Positions 10,066 through 21,250 of a stretch of DNA of 64,000 nt are shown here, piece by piece. Made by a program: the position numbers and the translations under genes. Positions within the stretch are counted from its first letter, which is position 1; each line of letters begins with the position of its first letter. The notes under the pieces are model-generated. The model ran no database searches, was not told where the DNA came from, and saw only the letters and a list, made by a program, of their open reading frames with translations. The stretch comes from Pinus tabuliformis (taxonomy: Eukaryota; Streptophyta; Pinopsida; Pinales; Pinaceae): assembly GCA_031772625.1 (NCBI GenBank), contig CM062816.1, forward strand, positions 831,830,071 to 831,894,070. Reading direction: 5' to 3'.

Positions 10066-11840
10066 TTGATGTTTGGGGCTACACGAAGTGGGAGAATCTA
10101 CAGAAACGAAGGTAGCATAGAACTAGAAACTAGCCCCTTGATTTCACCTCCACGAGGGGGCGAAGAAGAGCTCGCGAAGGTCTCGCCAAGAAGTGTGATC
10201 AATCTGATAAGGCAGAGAATTCTGCGCATACCACCCCCACCCACACCACCACCAGTTTCACCGTCTTCACCCCCGTCTTCACCCATACCACCTCCGCCAC
10301 CACCGCGAAGTAGTATGGCAAGCGCAATAAAGCTACCAATGTTCAAGGGAGTAGGGAATGAAGATCCAGACCAGTTTTGGTTTGTGATAAAAGCTGTATG
10401 GGAAGCATAGGGAGTCATAGATGACAATATAAAGAAGGCAACGTTGGTCAGCGCTCTGCAGGATTGCGCGCTGACCTGGTACATTAAGAATTCCAATGAC
10501 AATTCGAAAGCGGGGATCGCAGATATCCAAGATGCGCTAAACAAATAATTTAGTAGGAAAAAGTCAGAGGCATAGTCGATCATTGGGTTCAAGGAAATCA
10601 CAATACTACCAAGAGAGACCCCTTGGGAGTTGGATCAAAGATTGAAGTGCACAATTCACGAAGCTAACATGACATTAACAGATGGGCAACATCGTGAATG
10701 GTTTGTACCATCGTTAACACTGCATCTATGGAATGCGATGTCACAATAGAGGCTAACCACTCAGGCCGAGGCCTTGGAGGCTGTAATGAGATTGCACGAG
10801 ACCCTGATGCAAGATCCCAATCTGGGAGTTCAGCAGATTCATGCGTAGTTGAAAAAATTGTGCCTGGAGATACAGAGTTTGAAACAAGATAGGACAACCC
10901 GCCTAGAGATGCGTGATGAGGTATGGTGCATAAAATGCAAGGGCTAGGGGCACGATAAGGACCACTGCTCGGTGTTCGCGAATTACCTTGCTGGAGGAGG
11001 GCCAATGCCATTAAGATCAGAGGCACAAGCAGGACTAAGCGCGGCGCCTGCCCTATGGTGCGCGATTTTTCAGATAGGAGGAAAGAATGCTACAAATAAT
11101 TGCCATCTATTATAGAAGTATACACAGAATTCACAACAGTTTTTCTGTAATTTCTGTAGATCAGTGGGACATGATGAGCACACCTATAGAAGTTATGAGC
11201 TGATGATGATTTGAACTCTTACCTACAGAGCTCAGGCCAAAACACGGCCCCTCGATCAAAATGTAGAAACGACGCACACTGGATTTCAGGGACGCGGACG
11301 AGGCCAAGGTGGAGGGGGAGCAGGAAGAGGTCGTGGACAGCTGATATGTTACAATTGCGGAGGGCCAGGGCATTATGCCCACGATTGTAGGAATCCAGTG
11401 CGAAACATCATGCTTGTATTGTATGTTGTTAAATCATGAGACAGAGGATTGTCCCACGCTGATAGTGAGGTTGCACGATAAAGGAGCACTCCAAACTCCC
11501 CCGACTCAGAACCTGCAAATGATGAGGTCCGAGCCGTGCAAGGAAGACCCTAATGTAAATATCGTGCTCCGGAGTGGAATTACGACAGGGGATGACAAAG
11601 GAAGGAAGCCTAAAGAAAGTACCTGGGTTCGCAAGGCTCCAATGAAGGAACCAAAAGTTGATTTGGAGCGTGCTAAGGAGACCTTTATGGAAGCTAAGAG
11701 GAGCATCGCTAATGCCTCCACTTCAAGAAGTAAAGATAGGTTGGAGCCAGAAATGGACCCATCGAAGCTCACTATGTTCTTGGAGACATGCATGAAGCTA
11801 CTTCATGAAAACAAGGCTATGAAGGGGCTGTAAGAACTCA
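10066..11840 (+). other. Gag region of the gypsy element (fossil)
   Basis: A proline-rich linker (about 10230-10310) precedes a capsid-like block beginning near 10321 with IKLPMFKGVGNEDPDQFW, typical of plant gypsy Gag. Further on there are up to four cysteine/histidine clusters of CCHC zinc-knuckle type near 10925-10970, 11149-11193, 11346-11392 (CYNCGGPGHYAHDC) and 11408-11450. Gag would form the particle shell and bind element RNA. More than two knuckles is unusual for plant gypsy Gag. The region carries multiple breaks and is not expected to make protein. Confidence 0.7.
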
Positions 11841-11906
11841 TAACTAGATGTGTTGGGACCATGCGTAGTTTGGAAGCTCGGGAAGCACATGACGCGAACA
11901 GGAAGG

Positions 11907-12300
11907 GAGATGAGATTGACCGTGCAGATTGGTGAATATGAGATGGATCAAGTGATTTTGGATCTAGGATCGGATGCAAACGTCCTGCCAAAGCAGACAT
12001 GGGAGCGCATGGGCAGGCCTACGCTGCAATGGTCGCCTATCCAACTGCGAATGACAAACCAAAAAAATATCCTACCTATGGGGAGATTGCAGGGAATCAC
12101 AGTAGCTATCAAAGGAGAAAGCGCACTGGCAGATTTTGAAGTGATAGAGTTTGTTGATGAACACAATCCCTACCCCATGCTATTGGGAATAGATTGGGCC
12201 ACTGACATGAATGGAGTGATCAATCTGAAGAAGCACAAGATGGTTTTTGAGAAAAAGTCTCTACGCGTAGTGGTACCTTTAGACTCTACAGAAGGATCAC
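11907..12300 (+). other. Aspartic protease region of the gypsy element (fossil)
   Basis: A retropepsin-like segment with the active-site motif DLGSDANVLP (about 11960-11990) and the downstream hydrophobic LLGIDW block near 12180-12195, both standard for plant gypsy proteases. It lies directly after the Gag knuckles, as expected for Gag-Pro order. Confidence 0.7.
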
Positions 12301-12490
12301 TCTACACGGAGCCAGTGCACGACTATGACAACAACAATGATCTGGACTGCATATACAAGATAACCGCGTGGGAGCAAGACTGGGTAAATCCAATCGCGGA
12401 TGGCCAAATATCATGGGAGTGCGAAAGCTCCTAACATCAGATTCTGACGAAGAGATAGAATGATGGCAGAACCGGTTACACAAGGTAACC

Positions 12491-12736
12491 ATGCTCAACT
12501 GTAACATGATGACGAGATCGTTGGGTTGCGTAGCAACAGAGGTAAGAGATCTGCCTACGCATGATAGGTTAAGTGAGGTGAATGACTTCCTTAATAGATT
12601 TGAAAGAGAAGTGTCGAAGCAGCAATGCTTCGACACTCTGAAATGGTTACTGCGAGCTACGCCCGCAAGGTGGTGGGGTGTGCATCAAAGAAGTTTTGAG
12701 GATTGGCACCACTGCAGAAGGATGATGTGCATGTAG
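12491..12736 (+). other. Second Gag-like block after the protease
   Basis: This frame contains EVNDFLNRFEREV followed by LKWLLRATPARWWG and a conserved tryptophan, the pattern of the retrotransposon Gag capsid family. It is distinct from the first capsid block near 10321. A second capsid-like block after the protease is unusual. It could be a domain of a fused partner element, or a recombinant between two gypsy families. Confidence 0.45.
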
Positions 12737-12919
12737 TTTTGGAAGCCTCAGATGTGATTAATAGACAAGATTTTCGGATGAAACGGTCTGCGCACCCACC
12801 TATCCAGGTAGATACAGGCATATGGTGCGAAACTTGCACGAATGCACACAGTCCCTGCGGTAGGAGACACGATCAGTAAGCAGGTGCGGGCAAGGCAATG
12901 TCGCGAATGACCCCTTCGG

Positions 12920-13264
12920 TTGGGACCACGGAGTATGGAAAGACCAAATGCACAAAAGGATATCCACGTAATAGCCTTTAACAAAGTACACGAAGTACTG
13001 AAGAAGGTCCACAATGCGAAGCAGATTGACTGGGACCTGCGCATACTAGCGGTTCTATGGGCTTATAGGACTGCGTGCAAGAACCTGACTGCGCAGGCAC
13101 CACCAAGGCTGGAGTATAAAATGAACGCTATAAGTCCTATAGTACATGAAAAGCTTAGACCACGCATGATAGCACTAGTAGATACGACGGTTCGTGGAAC
13201 CTTCGAAGAAGAAATCCAACAGGGAAATTTTAGGCTCCAAGAACTTGAGAAAGAAAGGGTGTGA
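12920..13264 (+). other. Integrase C-terminal remnant of the gypsy element (fossil)
   Basis: Residues around QIDWDLRILAVLWAYRTACK and the following KNLTAQAPPRLEY match the tail of the gypsy integrase core, where intact elements read W..A...YR...K..TG.TP..L.YG. The catalytic part of integrase, RT and RNase H are not visible between the protease and this segment, so most of pol is missing. Only a fossil piece remains. Confidence 0.6.
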
Positions 13265-13349
13265 TTAAGGAAGAAAAGCACTCTGGTAGATGCGGAAGTC
13301 AAGAAGCTAGAGGACGAGATAAAGGAATATTTTCTCGATAAAAATACCA

Positions 13350-16300
13350 GGGTGATAAGACAGGATGTGCACAATCATGCTGACAAGTTTGAGGACTATT
13401 GCCGTGAATTGATCAGTCTGATGCCTTGGCTTGGACCGCACATTACTAAGCGAATCAACCAAGGTAGTGCGTTGCAGATGATAAAGTGCGCGACGCCGCC
13501 CGTAACAATAAAAGGTGGGTATTTTCTAGGAAAATTTATGGATGACAGGATGAAACTCTATACAGGTGGTGCGACCACCTGACTAGCCAAGCAGTTGAAA
13601 GGAAATGTGGGACTATAAACTATTCTGCCCGGGAGCTGCACGATGTTGGTGTTGCGTACAGAAGCAAAGAGTCACAAGGTCCACGACCACGCATCGGGGG
13701 TTGCGCTGCCACGTGGGTTGGCCAGAAAGTGACCGTTGAAGTCACTATTCATGATGGGATGCTCGACTTGAGACCAAATGGAGTGGGCGGTAGGCATTTA
13801 AGACACGATTTATGGGCAAGATTTGGGAAAATCTACTGCCAAGGGAGCATTAATGAACCGAAATTGGGGGGAACAGTCGAATTCAAATTCAAAAAGCGCT
13901 ATAAATTACAAAGGGCTGCCCAGCAAACAACACTTGGTCATTTGTGAATTGAGCTATTGAGCATAGCCTTGTTTGTTTTATGCTAAGCATTGATTGAGCC
14001 CCTGAGTTCGTGAGTGATAGATTTATGGATGGACACGATGGCAACAGGTGAGGAAGTTATGGAAATAACGGAAATGATCGCCAAAGAGGCCGCGCAGGCC
14101 CTGACTGTGGGGGATGCTCCGAAAGGTGCCGGGATTGTAGCAGAAATCCTGAAATAACTGTGCATGCTAAGACCAAAGAAGGACAAACAAGCGATGGTTC
14201 CTGTACGTGTGTCCCCGCAGAACCCGCTGCGCACCAAGCTGTTGATGGAGGAGAAGGGGAAAGTCATTACCATAGAAACCGATGAGAAAGAAGAAGACCT
14301 GGAGGACCTTATCATCAAAGAAGACGGCGACGGAGGCATGGAGGAGGAAACTGAGCCTGCACACCCCCCGACAAAGTTTCCCGCCTATGTCCCCTAAGGA
14401 AAGTGAAGGCTAAAGTACCCAAGGACCTTGACGAGACCAAGAGCTTGCTCGGGACCCCACTCCTCCCAGACAACATCATTTTTGAGGGCATGCACCTAGG
14501 ATGGGTGCCGAGCTAAAAATTTGAAGATTGGGACCTCGCTGACCATGAGAAGTTCCCTCACCTTGAGATCTCACACCTCATGAATCCCAAGCAGAACACC
14601 ACGGCGGGGGTTACAGAATTAGAGCCACAAAAGTGGTTGCGCGGAGTGGAAAAGGTCGGGCTACTTAACCTGCTCTGGGTGTTGCATTTCCACCGTGCCC
14701 CAATAACAATTTTCGTCATCAGGCAGCTGCTCTGCCTGGTGCATGATGGGTGTTTGTGGCTATAGGAGCCCATCCCCATCACGACAGACTTGATTCACTG
14801 CATTACCCGACTTCCATGCAAAGGAGAGGACCCCACAGACATCTTGGAGGGGAAGAGAAGTGACTTGGCCATCGCGGAGGCCATGAAGAAGAAGTACAAG
14901 TTGGCAAAGAAGAAAAGGGGCTACGCCATATCCAACATCAATGACAAAGTAGTGAAAGTGGCGACCCAAATACTGGCCGGTAAGGTTATGCGCAAGTGCC
15001 GTGCGGATGAGGTACCCGTGCCAGTGGTAGCACTGGCTGAGCAGTGCACGGAGGGGGTCCAGTTTAACTAGTCTGAGTTCCTCTGCAAGGAGTTCCTAGA
15101 AAAATGTTGCGAGGCCCAGGAACAAGGAAAAACATTCCACTATGCATGGCTTCTACTCTCCATAGTGCTTGTGGCCGAGGAATTTCCGGATGATAGCCAA
15201 TTCCCCATAATTGACAGGGATTTTCCGGAGGTCTTGAAGTATGCTTCGCTCTAGGACACTAAGGATGCAAATAGGATCCGCGATAGTAAGATATTATGGG
15301 TGTTCATGGAGATGAACCTCAAAATGGGGATCAACCACAAGCCGCAGTTGTCACCCATTGTCTACAACAACTTGCAGAGTTTAAAGTGAACATCCACAGC
15401 ATATACATCAAAGCGTGCAAGGACCCCGCCAAGAAATGGAGAAAGCTACCCTTTGTAACCACGGACAATGTAATCTTCAATGTATTGGAGACATGGTCGC
15501 TGTAGTGGTGTGCTCCAGACATCGCGAAAATAGAGAATTTGGCAGCGCAGAGGAGGAAAGAAGAGGCCAAACTACACACGGTGAAGTTGGCAGAGAAGAG
15601 AAGGAAGGAGGCAGCGGCAGCAGAAGCGCAGGAGGAGTGAGACGCCGCATAGATAACAATTGAATAGGAAAAGGCCGCAACAGTAGCAGTAGCGCAGGAG
15701 GCATCCGTGAAGGCGCACGAGGGCCAAATGTCACCTTTGCATGGGTAATAAGTAGAGGAAGAAGAGGGAGGCGCTGACCCACAAACCGCATCAACACAAT
15801 TGAAGCACCAACACCTAATCGAGCAGATAGGGCCGCGCAAGAAGGTCAAGGCATCGAAGTTGTCTATTGACTTGATCACCCTAACCGAGGGTGATTTGCA
15901 TGAAATCGGCGAAACAGTGCGCGATGTCACCTCCGAGGCCCTCCAAAATTTTATGCTGGGGAACCGGATTGTGTTAGGGGCCCTCAGAGCGTAGCTGCAG
16001 GAGTTGCAGGTGTGCACTCCTTAGGATGGTACCCTTTTGACCAACCTCACAGTCGGAACAATAGTAGCAGAACAAATGTTGCGCGCTCAGGTGACGAATA
16101 CCATAATGCTGCTAGAAGGGCACTAGTGACAACAAATGAGTCCAACAGGCCTACGGTTAGCGCATTGAAGGGTCTCAGCATCAACATAGCTGCACTCCCG
16201 CGGGAGACCTTATATGTTCTGCAGGATGGGATAACTGTAGAACTACAGGCTAGGGAGAGCTGCGCACTGCAAGTCCTCAGCGAGTAGAAAATCAACATGG

Positions 16301-17108
16301 AACAGTTGAGCTTGCAGCGTGACGAAGTGGTGTTGCAACATCGATAGTTGGTATAGGTACTAGATGAAGCTTGTCAAATCATCCCTGAATTGGCCATCCC
16401 AGTAGACACACTAGCAGAGGCGCGCATCCATATGCTAGCAGTAGGGGTGCGCGAGGCATGGGAGGAAATGACAAAGGTTCCACTGGAGCTGAACCTTCAG
16501 ATCGCCGAGTTGCTGTTAAAGGCACAGTCGTACACCCCTCCGAAAGTTAGAGAACAACGTGCCAGTGCTATTACAGCGAGACTGGATGAGATCAATAGTG
16601 CAGTGTGAGACTGCACCAACATGTTGGAAGAATCATTTGAGGTCCTCACGAATTTGCAGGAGGACCCCAACATCCAACACTTAGAGATAGAGGCGTGAGA
16701 ACTCCAACATCAGTATGACAACGTTAAAGGAACTGTGCAGATGGTGGCTGTCACTCAGAGGCTCGTGTAGATGCAACAAGCCAAAGATTTGAAATAACAG
16801 GTGGACACGAAACGACACAAGGAAGCAGTCCTGAAGGCGCGCATTCAACCTTGGATCGACAAGGCCTTCACCATCACAACATAACTTGAAGGAAATCTCG
16901 CACAAATGCAGGGGATACAGGAACATATGCAGAGAAGTAGTTCCGACACTGCGGTCTCAGAATAACGCGTACAATAGATCTAGCAGGTAGCAGCTCAGTG
17001 CACTGCCGACCTTGCAATAGTTCGAGCAAAGTTGGAAGGACTTTGGGCGAAGATCTCCGTGCCGATAGAGTGATTCGAGGGCGAGTCACGATGTTTGTGT
17101 TGGGGGCC
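13350..17108 (+). other. Extra coding-like region of unknown identity in the gypsy element
   Basis: About 3.7 kb lying between the integrase remnant and the 3' LTR. Plus-strand frames with charged, helix-prone composition occur throughout: a K/E/D-rich acidic segment near 14164-14397, lysine-rich helices near 14790-15071, and Q/E/A-rich coiled-coil-like segments near 16390-16608 and 16681-17100. GC content and codon use differ from the AT-rich surroundings. I recognise no envelope, movement protein or host family. Its position matches the extra 3' ORFs known in some plant gypsy lineages. It may be an element-specific protein or captured sequence, and it is broken. Confidence 0.4.
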
Positions 17109-18034
17109 TGTTGGGCATGGAATCCCCCCAAGGCATGTTTTGGGGCTTAAAGCCCAAGTTTTGACCAAATCCTTTTGTAAAAGCTCCATGAATTATGGGC
17201 GCAGAGCGCGAAATCATAATAGAGTCACAGGGTTGTTTGCCCTCATTTTTGTAAAGTAATGTTGGCTTAATAGACCTACGCATGGTCCGCAGACCATGGG
17301 ATTGTATAAATAGAGCGAGGCTCTAAGTGTATAAGAGGAGATAGAATAACTAATAGAAGGGAAGCATGAGAAGTCTAAGTGGACGAGTCGAAGTGTAAAA
17401 TGTGTCTTTGGGTTGTAGAGTAGGAGAAGGCCCTGCAGCTGAGTGCGCAGAGTCCTAGTAGTCCGCAGCTGAATGCGCAGACCTTGCAACTGAGTGCACA
17501 GCACAGGTCAAGTCTGTAACCATTGGAAGAATCAATAAAGAGAAGTTTACATATTTTTGTGTATCTTTTCCTGTTTTAATGTATGATTGGGTATAATTTG
17601 CAAGTATACTAATTATTTTCTGCGCGAACTCATATGAATGTTTTATGTAAATAAATATAATGTAAGACATCCAAGTACAAGAAGATAATTAATTGGTATA
17701 GGAAGATAAGTAAGATCTCGGGTAATAGTGCAGAGCGCTCCTCTAGCAGCACGGAACCTCCACATCCCCTGGGTAGGGCTGTGTGAAGGTAGTATATCAG
17801 GGCGTGAGGAACAAAAAATTGCACGAAGTGACCTATGCGCAGGAACGAACAATTGGACTAGACGAACCTCTTAGACATCTCAAGGGTGTGGAAACCTGGT
17901 TCCAGCACCCTCACATACTACTTCGGGTGAGACCTTAGTCCGCGCTCCATGGACTGTTGCCTAAAGGGCTAGTAGTACATGGATTTGTTTGGCTAATTAT
18001 CTCCAAACCTGGGTTAGGCCCCTACAAGCCAACA
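17109..18034 (+). repeat. Right (3') LTR of the gypsy element
   Basis: 926 bases, starting TGTTGGGCATGG and ending GCCAACA, preceded by a short purine-rich stretch (GTTGGGGG) that would serve as polypurine tract. TATA-like TGTATAAATAGAGC is kept near 17303-17316. Differences from the left LTR are scattered throughout, at roughly 10 percent by eye. Confidence 0.9.
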
Positions 18035-18178
18035 GTCTCTCCATCTCACCCCCCTGCCCAAACAAACATGCTTTCTTGCTCCATATATATCCATCCCTCC
18101 CTCTCTCTTCTTCCCTCTCTTCACCTTCCATACATACATACATACATACATACATACATACATACATACATACATACA

Positions 18179-18271
<93 letters not shown>

Positions 18272-18950
18272 TTTGTCTGTTTATATCACCCCCAAAACAT
18301 ACACACTCTTTCTCCATATTTATCTATCTCTCCCTCCCTCTTCATTTCCCTCCCTCTCCCTTTCCCTCTCTCTCTTTCTTCCCCTTCTCCCTCTCTTCCC
18401 TATTTCTCTCCTATCTCCCTCTCTTTCCATCTCCCTTATCACTCCCTCTCTCTCACTCCACCTTTCTCTCTCTAATTATTTATTCTTACCTCCCTCTTTC
18501 TCTCACTTCCTCTCTCTTTCTCTCTCCCTCACATCCAATCTCTCTTCCTTCCTCTCTCTCTCTTTCTCTCCCACATCCCTCTGTCTTTCCCCCTTATCTC
18601 TCTGTCTTTGTCTCTCTCTCTCTCCACCCTCCAACTCTGTCACTATCTCTCCTTCTCTTCCCCTCTTCTCTCTATCTCTCCTTCCTTATCTCTCTATCAC
18701 ACCCTAAACATATACACACTCTCTCCATCTCTCCCTTGTCACCCCCTCTCTCCCTCCCCACTTTTCTCTCTCTATGTGATTCTTCTTTCATCCCTCTCTT
18801 TCCTTCCAAATCCATTTCTCTATCCCTCCCTCTCCTTCTGTCTCTCAAGTCCTCTCTCATCCTTCCTCTCTCTCCCTTTCTTTCCCTTCCTCTCACTCCC
18901 TCTATCTCTCTGCCTCTATCACTTTGTCTTTGTTCTTCCCTCCCATATAT
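18035..18950 (+). repeat. CT-rich tract with ATAC, TA and TC microsatellites
   Basis: Continuation of the pyrimidine tract interrupted by the gypsy element. It includes (ATAC)n at about 18129-18207, (TA)n at about 18206-18232 and (TC)n at about 18236-18263, then some 680 bases of near-pure C/T. The phrase CACCCCCAAAACATACACAC also occurs in the 7984-8484 tract. Long open frames here, including one over 330 codons, are composition artefacts. Confidence 0.9.
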
Positions 18951-19649
18951 ATCTAGAATTAATATATATCATGATATATTAATATATATTATAATATAAT
19001 AAATTTAATATTATATTAAATTTAATGTTTTATTAATCCTAAGTTATTAAATTTATAATATTATAATATTAATATTAATATTAGATTTAATGATATTTTT
19101 ACATGGCATGATAACAAAATTTTCAAATATTACAACTTTGACATGGAAATATTTATGTCTCTAGAGAGGATATGGTTTGACTTTTAAAGATTCATTTTAC
19201 AAATATTTAATTAAAATAAATATTAAAAGATTTTGGAGCAAGATTTTCGATTCTTTGTGTTGAAATAACCTTTTTACTTTATTTTAAGAAATGGTATTGA
19301 ATTTAGTAAAGAGTAAAGATGTTTAAAATTTTAGCTGATTTGGAATTTTAATGTGGTAAATTTTTTTATTGCAGGTAAATTTATGATCCATTCAGATTCA
19401 ACGTATGTGATAAAATAACTATTAAACACATGAGATAATTGTATAACAATACAATTATCTTATGCGTTTAATAGTTATTTGATCATATACGTTGAATTTG
19501 AATAACTATATAAAACATTTAAATTAACTATTTTTATTTTTAGATTTTATTTATTTATTTTGGCCAACATGAGAAAAATTTCAACTTTGATGACAGATGG
19601 ACAAGCTTACACATCATACTGGGTTGTAGAATACGCCTCTCGATGCAAT
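18951..19649. other. AT-rich stretch with one strong hairpin
   Basis: Very AT-rich, without a supported gene. It opens with TA-rich palindromic sequence (ATATATTAATATATATTATA) and contains the long hairpin described separately at 19391-19502. Confidence 0.6.
19391..19502. repeat. Long hairpin, 53-bp arms, 6-base loop
   Basis: Left arm 19391-19443 (TTCAGATTCAACGTATGTGA...) pairs with right arm 19450-19502 (...CATATACGTTGAATTTGAA) at about 48 of 53 positions, with loop TAACAA. The size and near-perfect pairing fit a small MITE or a young small-RNA precursor. No target duplication was identified. Confidence 0.85.
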
Positions 19650-21250
19650 TAAATATATATGGTTTGAGTGAAAGGAACATGGGTACTTGTATAAGTATTG
19701 TTCATGGTTGTATTTAAAGATAAAGAAAATGATATCCTCTTAATTTAATGAGTGGTTATATATGGATGGTTGATTACCATTGATGATGAGTGTTTTGGAA
19801 GCCACAATAGTCTATTTTATATCTCTATCTCAAGTCTTAAAACAAAATTGAAAAAAATGCTATCAATACTTAGGGTTAGGTAAATAGGACAAGGATGAAG
19901 TTTCTTTGGTAAAGTGGAAATTTCTTGCTCAATCAAAGGCATATGGGGGTTAGGCGTTCAAATATCTAGTTCTCATTTTCCCTTACATTCAATGGAAATG
20001 AGAGACTCTTAAAGACATTGATTGTGGTATAAGGTTGTGAAGCAAAAGTATATTGAACCAAAAAATTTAGTTCACTATATAATATACCTTTCAAAGACCT
20101 CACATGAGGATAAATCACATATAAGGCTATGGTGAAGGCATTCCCTTTGGTATGTAATCCTCTAGCATGGATAATAAAAGTTGAGAATTAGGTTTGAGTT
20201 GGAAAATTTCCATGGATGGGAGTTATAGATACACAATTTTTGAAGATATTCTTGACAAAATTCATGGTAAGAACTTACAACATTAGCACATTATTATAAT
20301 AGAGAGTTCATAGGAATCTAGTCAAAAGATTGTAGGTCAACCTAGGAAATTGGAGTTGAAAATGAACTTGCATTAGAATGCACTACTTTTAAGAGAAGTA
20401 AAGTCTAAGCCTTTGTCTAGACAAGGGAGTAAAATGATATTTTGGTATTAAATAGAAATAAGGAAGGTAGAATGAACATGGTCAAATCAGGATACAAGAT
20501 TTATTTCTCTATACCAATTGAAAATAATATTAGTTGGAGGCACCCATCAAAACTAAATTTTTTCTTTAGTTATTAATGGAGAGGAAGATTTTACGTAGAA
20601 TATATACAAAAATGAAACTAGGAAGGTCCTCTAATGTGCTATTTATGTAGAGAGTGTGATGACACTATAGATCATATCTTTCTACATTATCACAACATAA
20701 AACAAGTATGGCATGCATCTAAGAGGCTAACAACATATAAGGGAAATTAGGATGGAGCCATACTTGAGGAAGCATTGGAGCATTGGGTGAAGTACCATGA
20801 GATTAGTAGTGATCATAAGCCTCTCCTACTCTTTGTAATGTAGGTTATTTTCTTGGGTAGAAATTAAGATGTCTTGAAAGGGAATCTATAGACACATGGG
20901 AAAGTTAACTATAAAATCCAAAATGATTTTATAACTAATGAAATCCTAAAAAGGGAAAGATTAAGATGAAAATGGATATGCTAGAGAAAGAAAATACAAG
21001 ATGATGTATTTTATTTGATAGTTCACCACAAGAAATCCTAAGGATCACTGGTGCATAAGCATTAATCTCTCTTTCATTTGATCATTGGTAGCAATTAAAA
21101 TGCATCTTAGGGGTAGGCTTTAAAAATAGAGATGAGGTCATGGAAGTTGATTGTTATGATATTTGAACACTTAGGAGTTAGTTAAGGTCAACTTGGCCCA
21201 ATGCATCTTTAGGTAAATTATATTTCTATGTTGTGATTGTATTAGTGTGC
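19650..21250 (+). mobile_element. LINE relic, C-terminal part (thumb, zf-RVT, RNase H)
   Basis: Degraded plus-strand LINE coding sequence. From about 19745, reading frames resemble the 'LS..GRLTLVKSVLEA..VY' region that follows the LINE RT core. Near 19905-19945 'LVKWKFLAQSKAYGG' is a hallmark. At about 20535-20720 a zf-RVT segment has 'P.KLNFF' and CRECDDTIDHIFLHYH (Cys/His zinc ligands). Near 21010-21110 there is a trace of the RNase H domain found at the end of many plant LINEs ('YFDG...GNPG'-like). Several stops and frame changes interrupt it. The RT core is missing from this piece. It is colinear with the RT piece at 2660-4130. Confidence 0.6.

Larger units (their letters stand above)
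8620..18034 (+). mobile_element. Ty3-gypsy LTR element, 9.4 kb, broken fossil
   Basis: Two LTRs of 927 and 926 bases, both starting TGTTGGG and ending in ACAAGCCAA-A/CA, bound an internal region of about 7.6 kb. The target duplication is GTCTA/GTCTC (4 of 5 bases), within the CT tract. The internal order is an N-terminal unknown frame, proline-rich Gag with several CCHC knuckles, aspartic protease, a second Gag-like block, a short integrase remnant, and then about 3.7 kb of coding-like sequence of unknown identity. No reverse transcriptase or RNase H was recognised, so it would depend on a partner element. It is clearly dead, with many breaks. LTRs differ by roughly one base in ten by eye, which makes it one of the older insertions here. 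Confidence 0.85.

Noticed and set aside
10098-10601. A 167-codon minus-strand frame with a glycine run
   Set aside because: It is the shadow of the proline-rich Gag linker on the other strand.
15331-16017. A 228-codon minus-strand frame
   Set aside because: Ser/Ala/Cys-rich shadow of the plus-strand charged coding-like region of the gypsy element; no motif.
17957-18999. A 336-codon plus-strand open frame
   Set aside because: It spans microsatellites and the C/T tract. The product is a low-complexity Ser/Leu/Pro and Ile-His-Thr-Tyr repeat.
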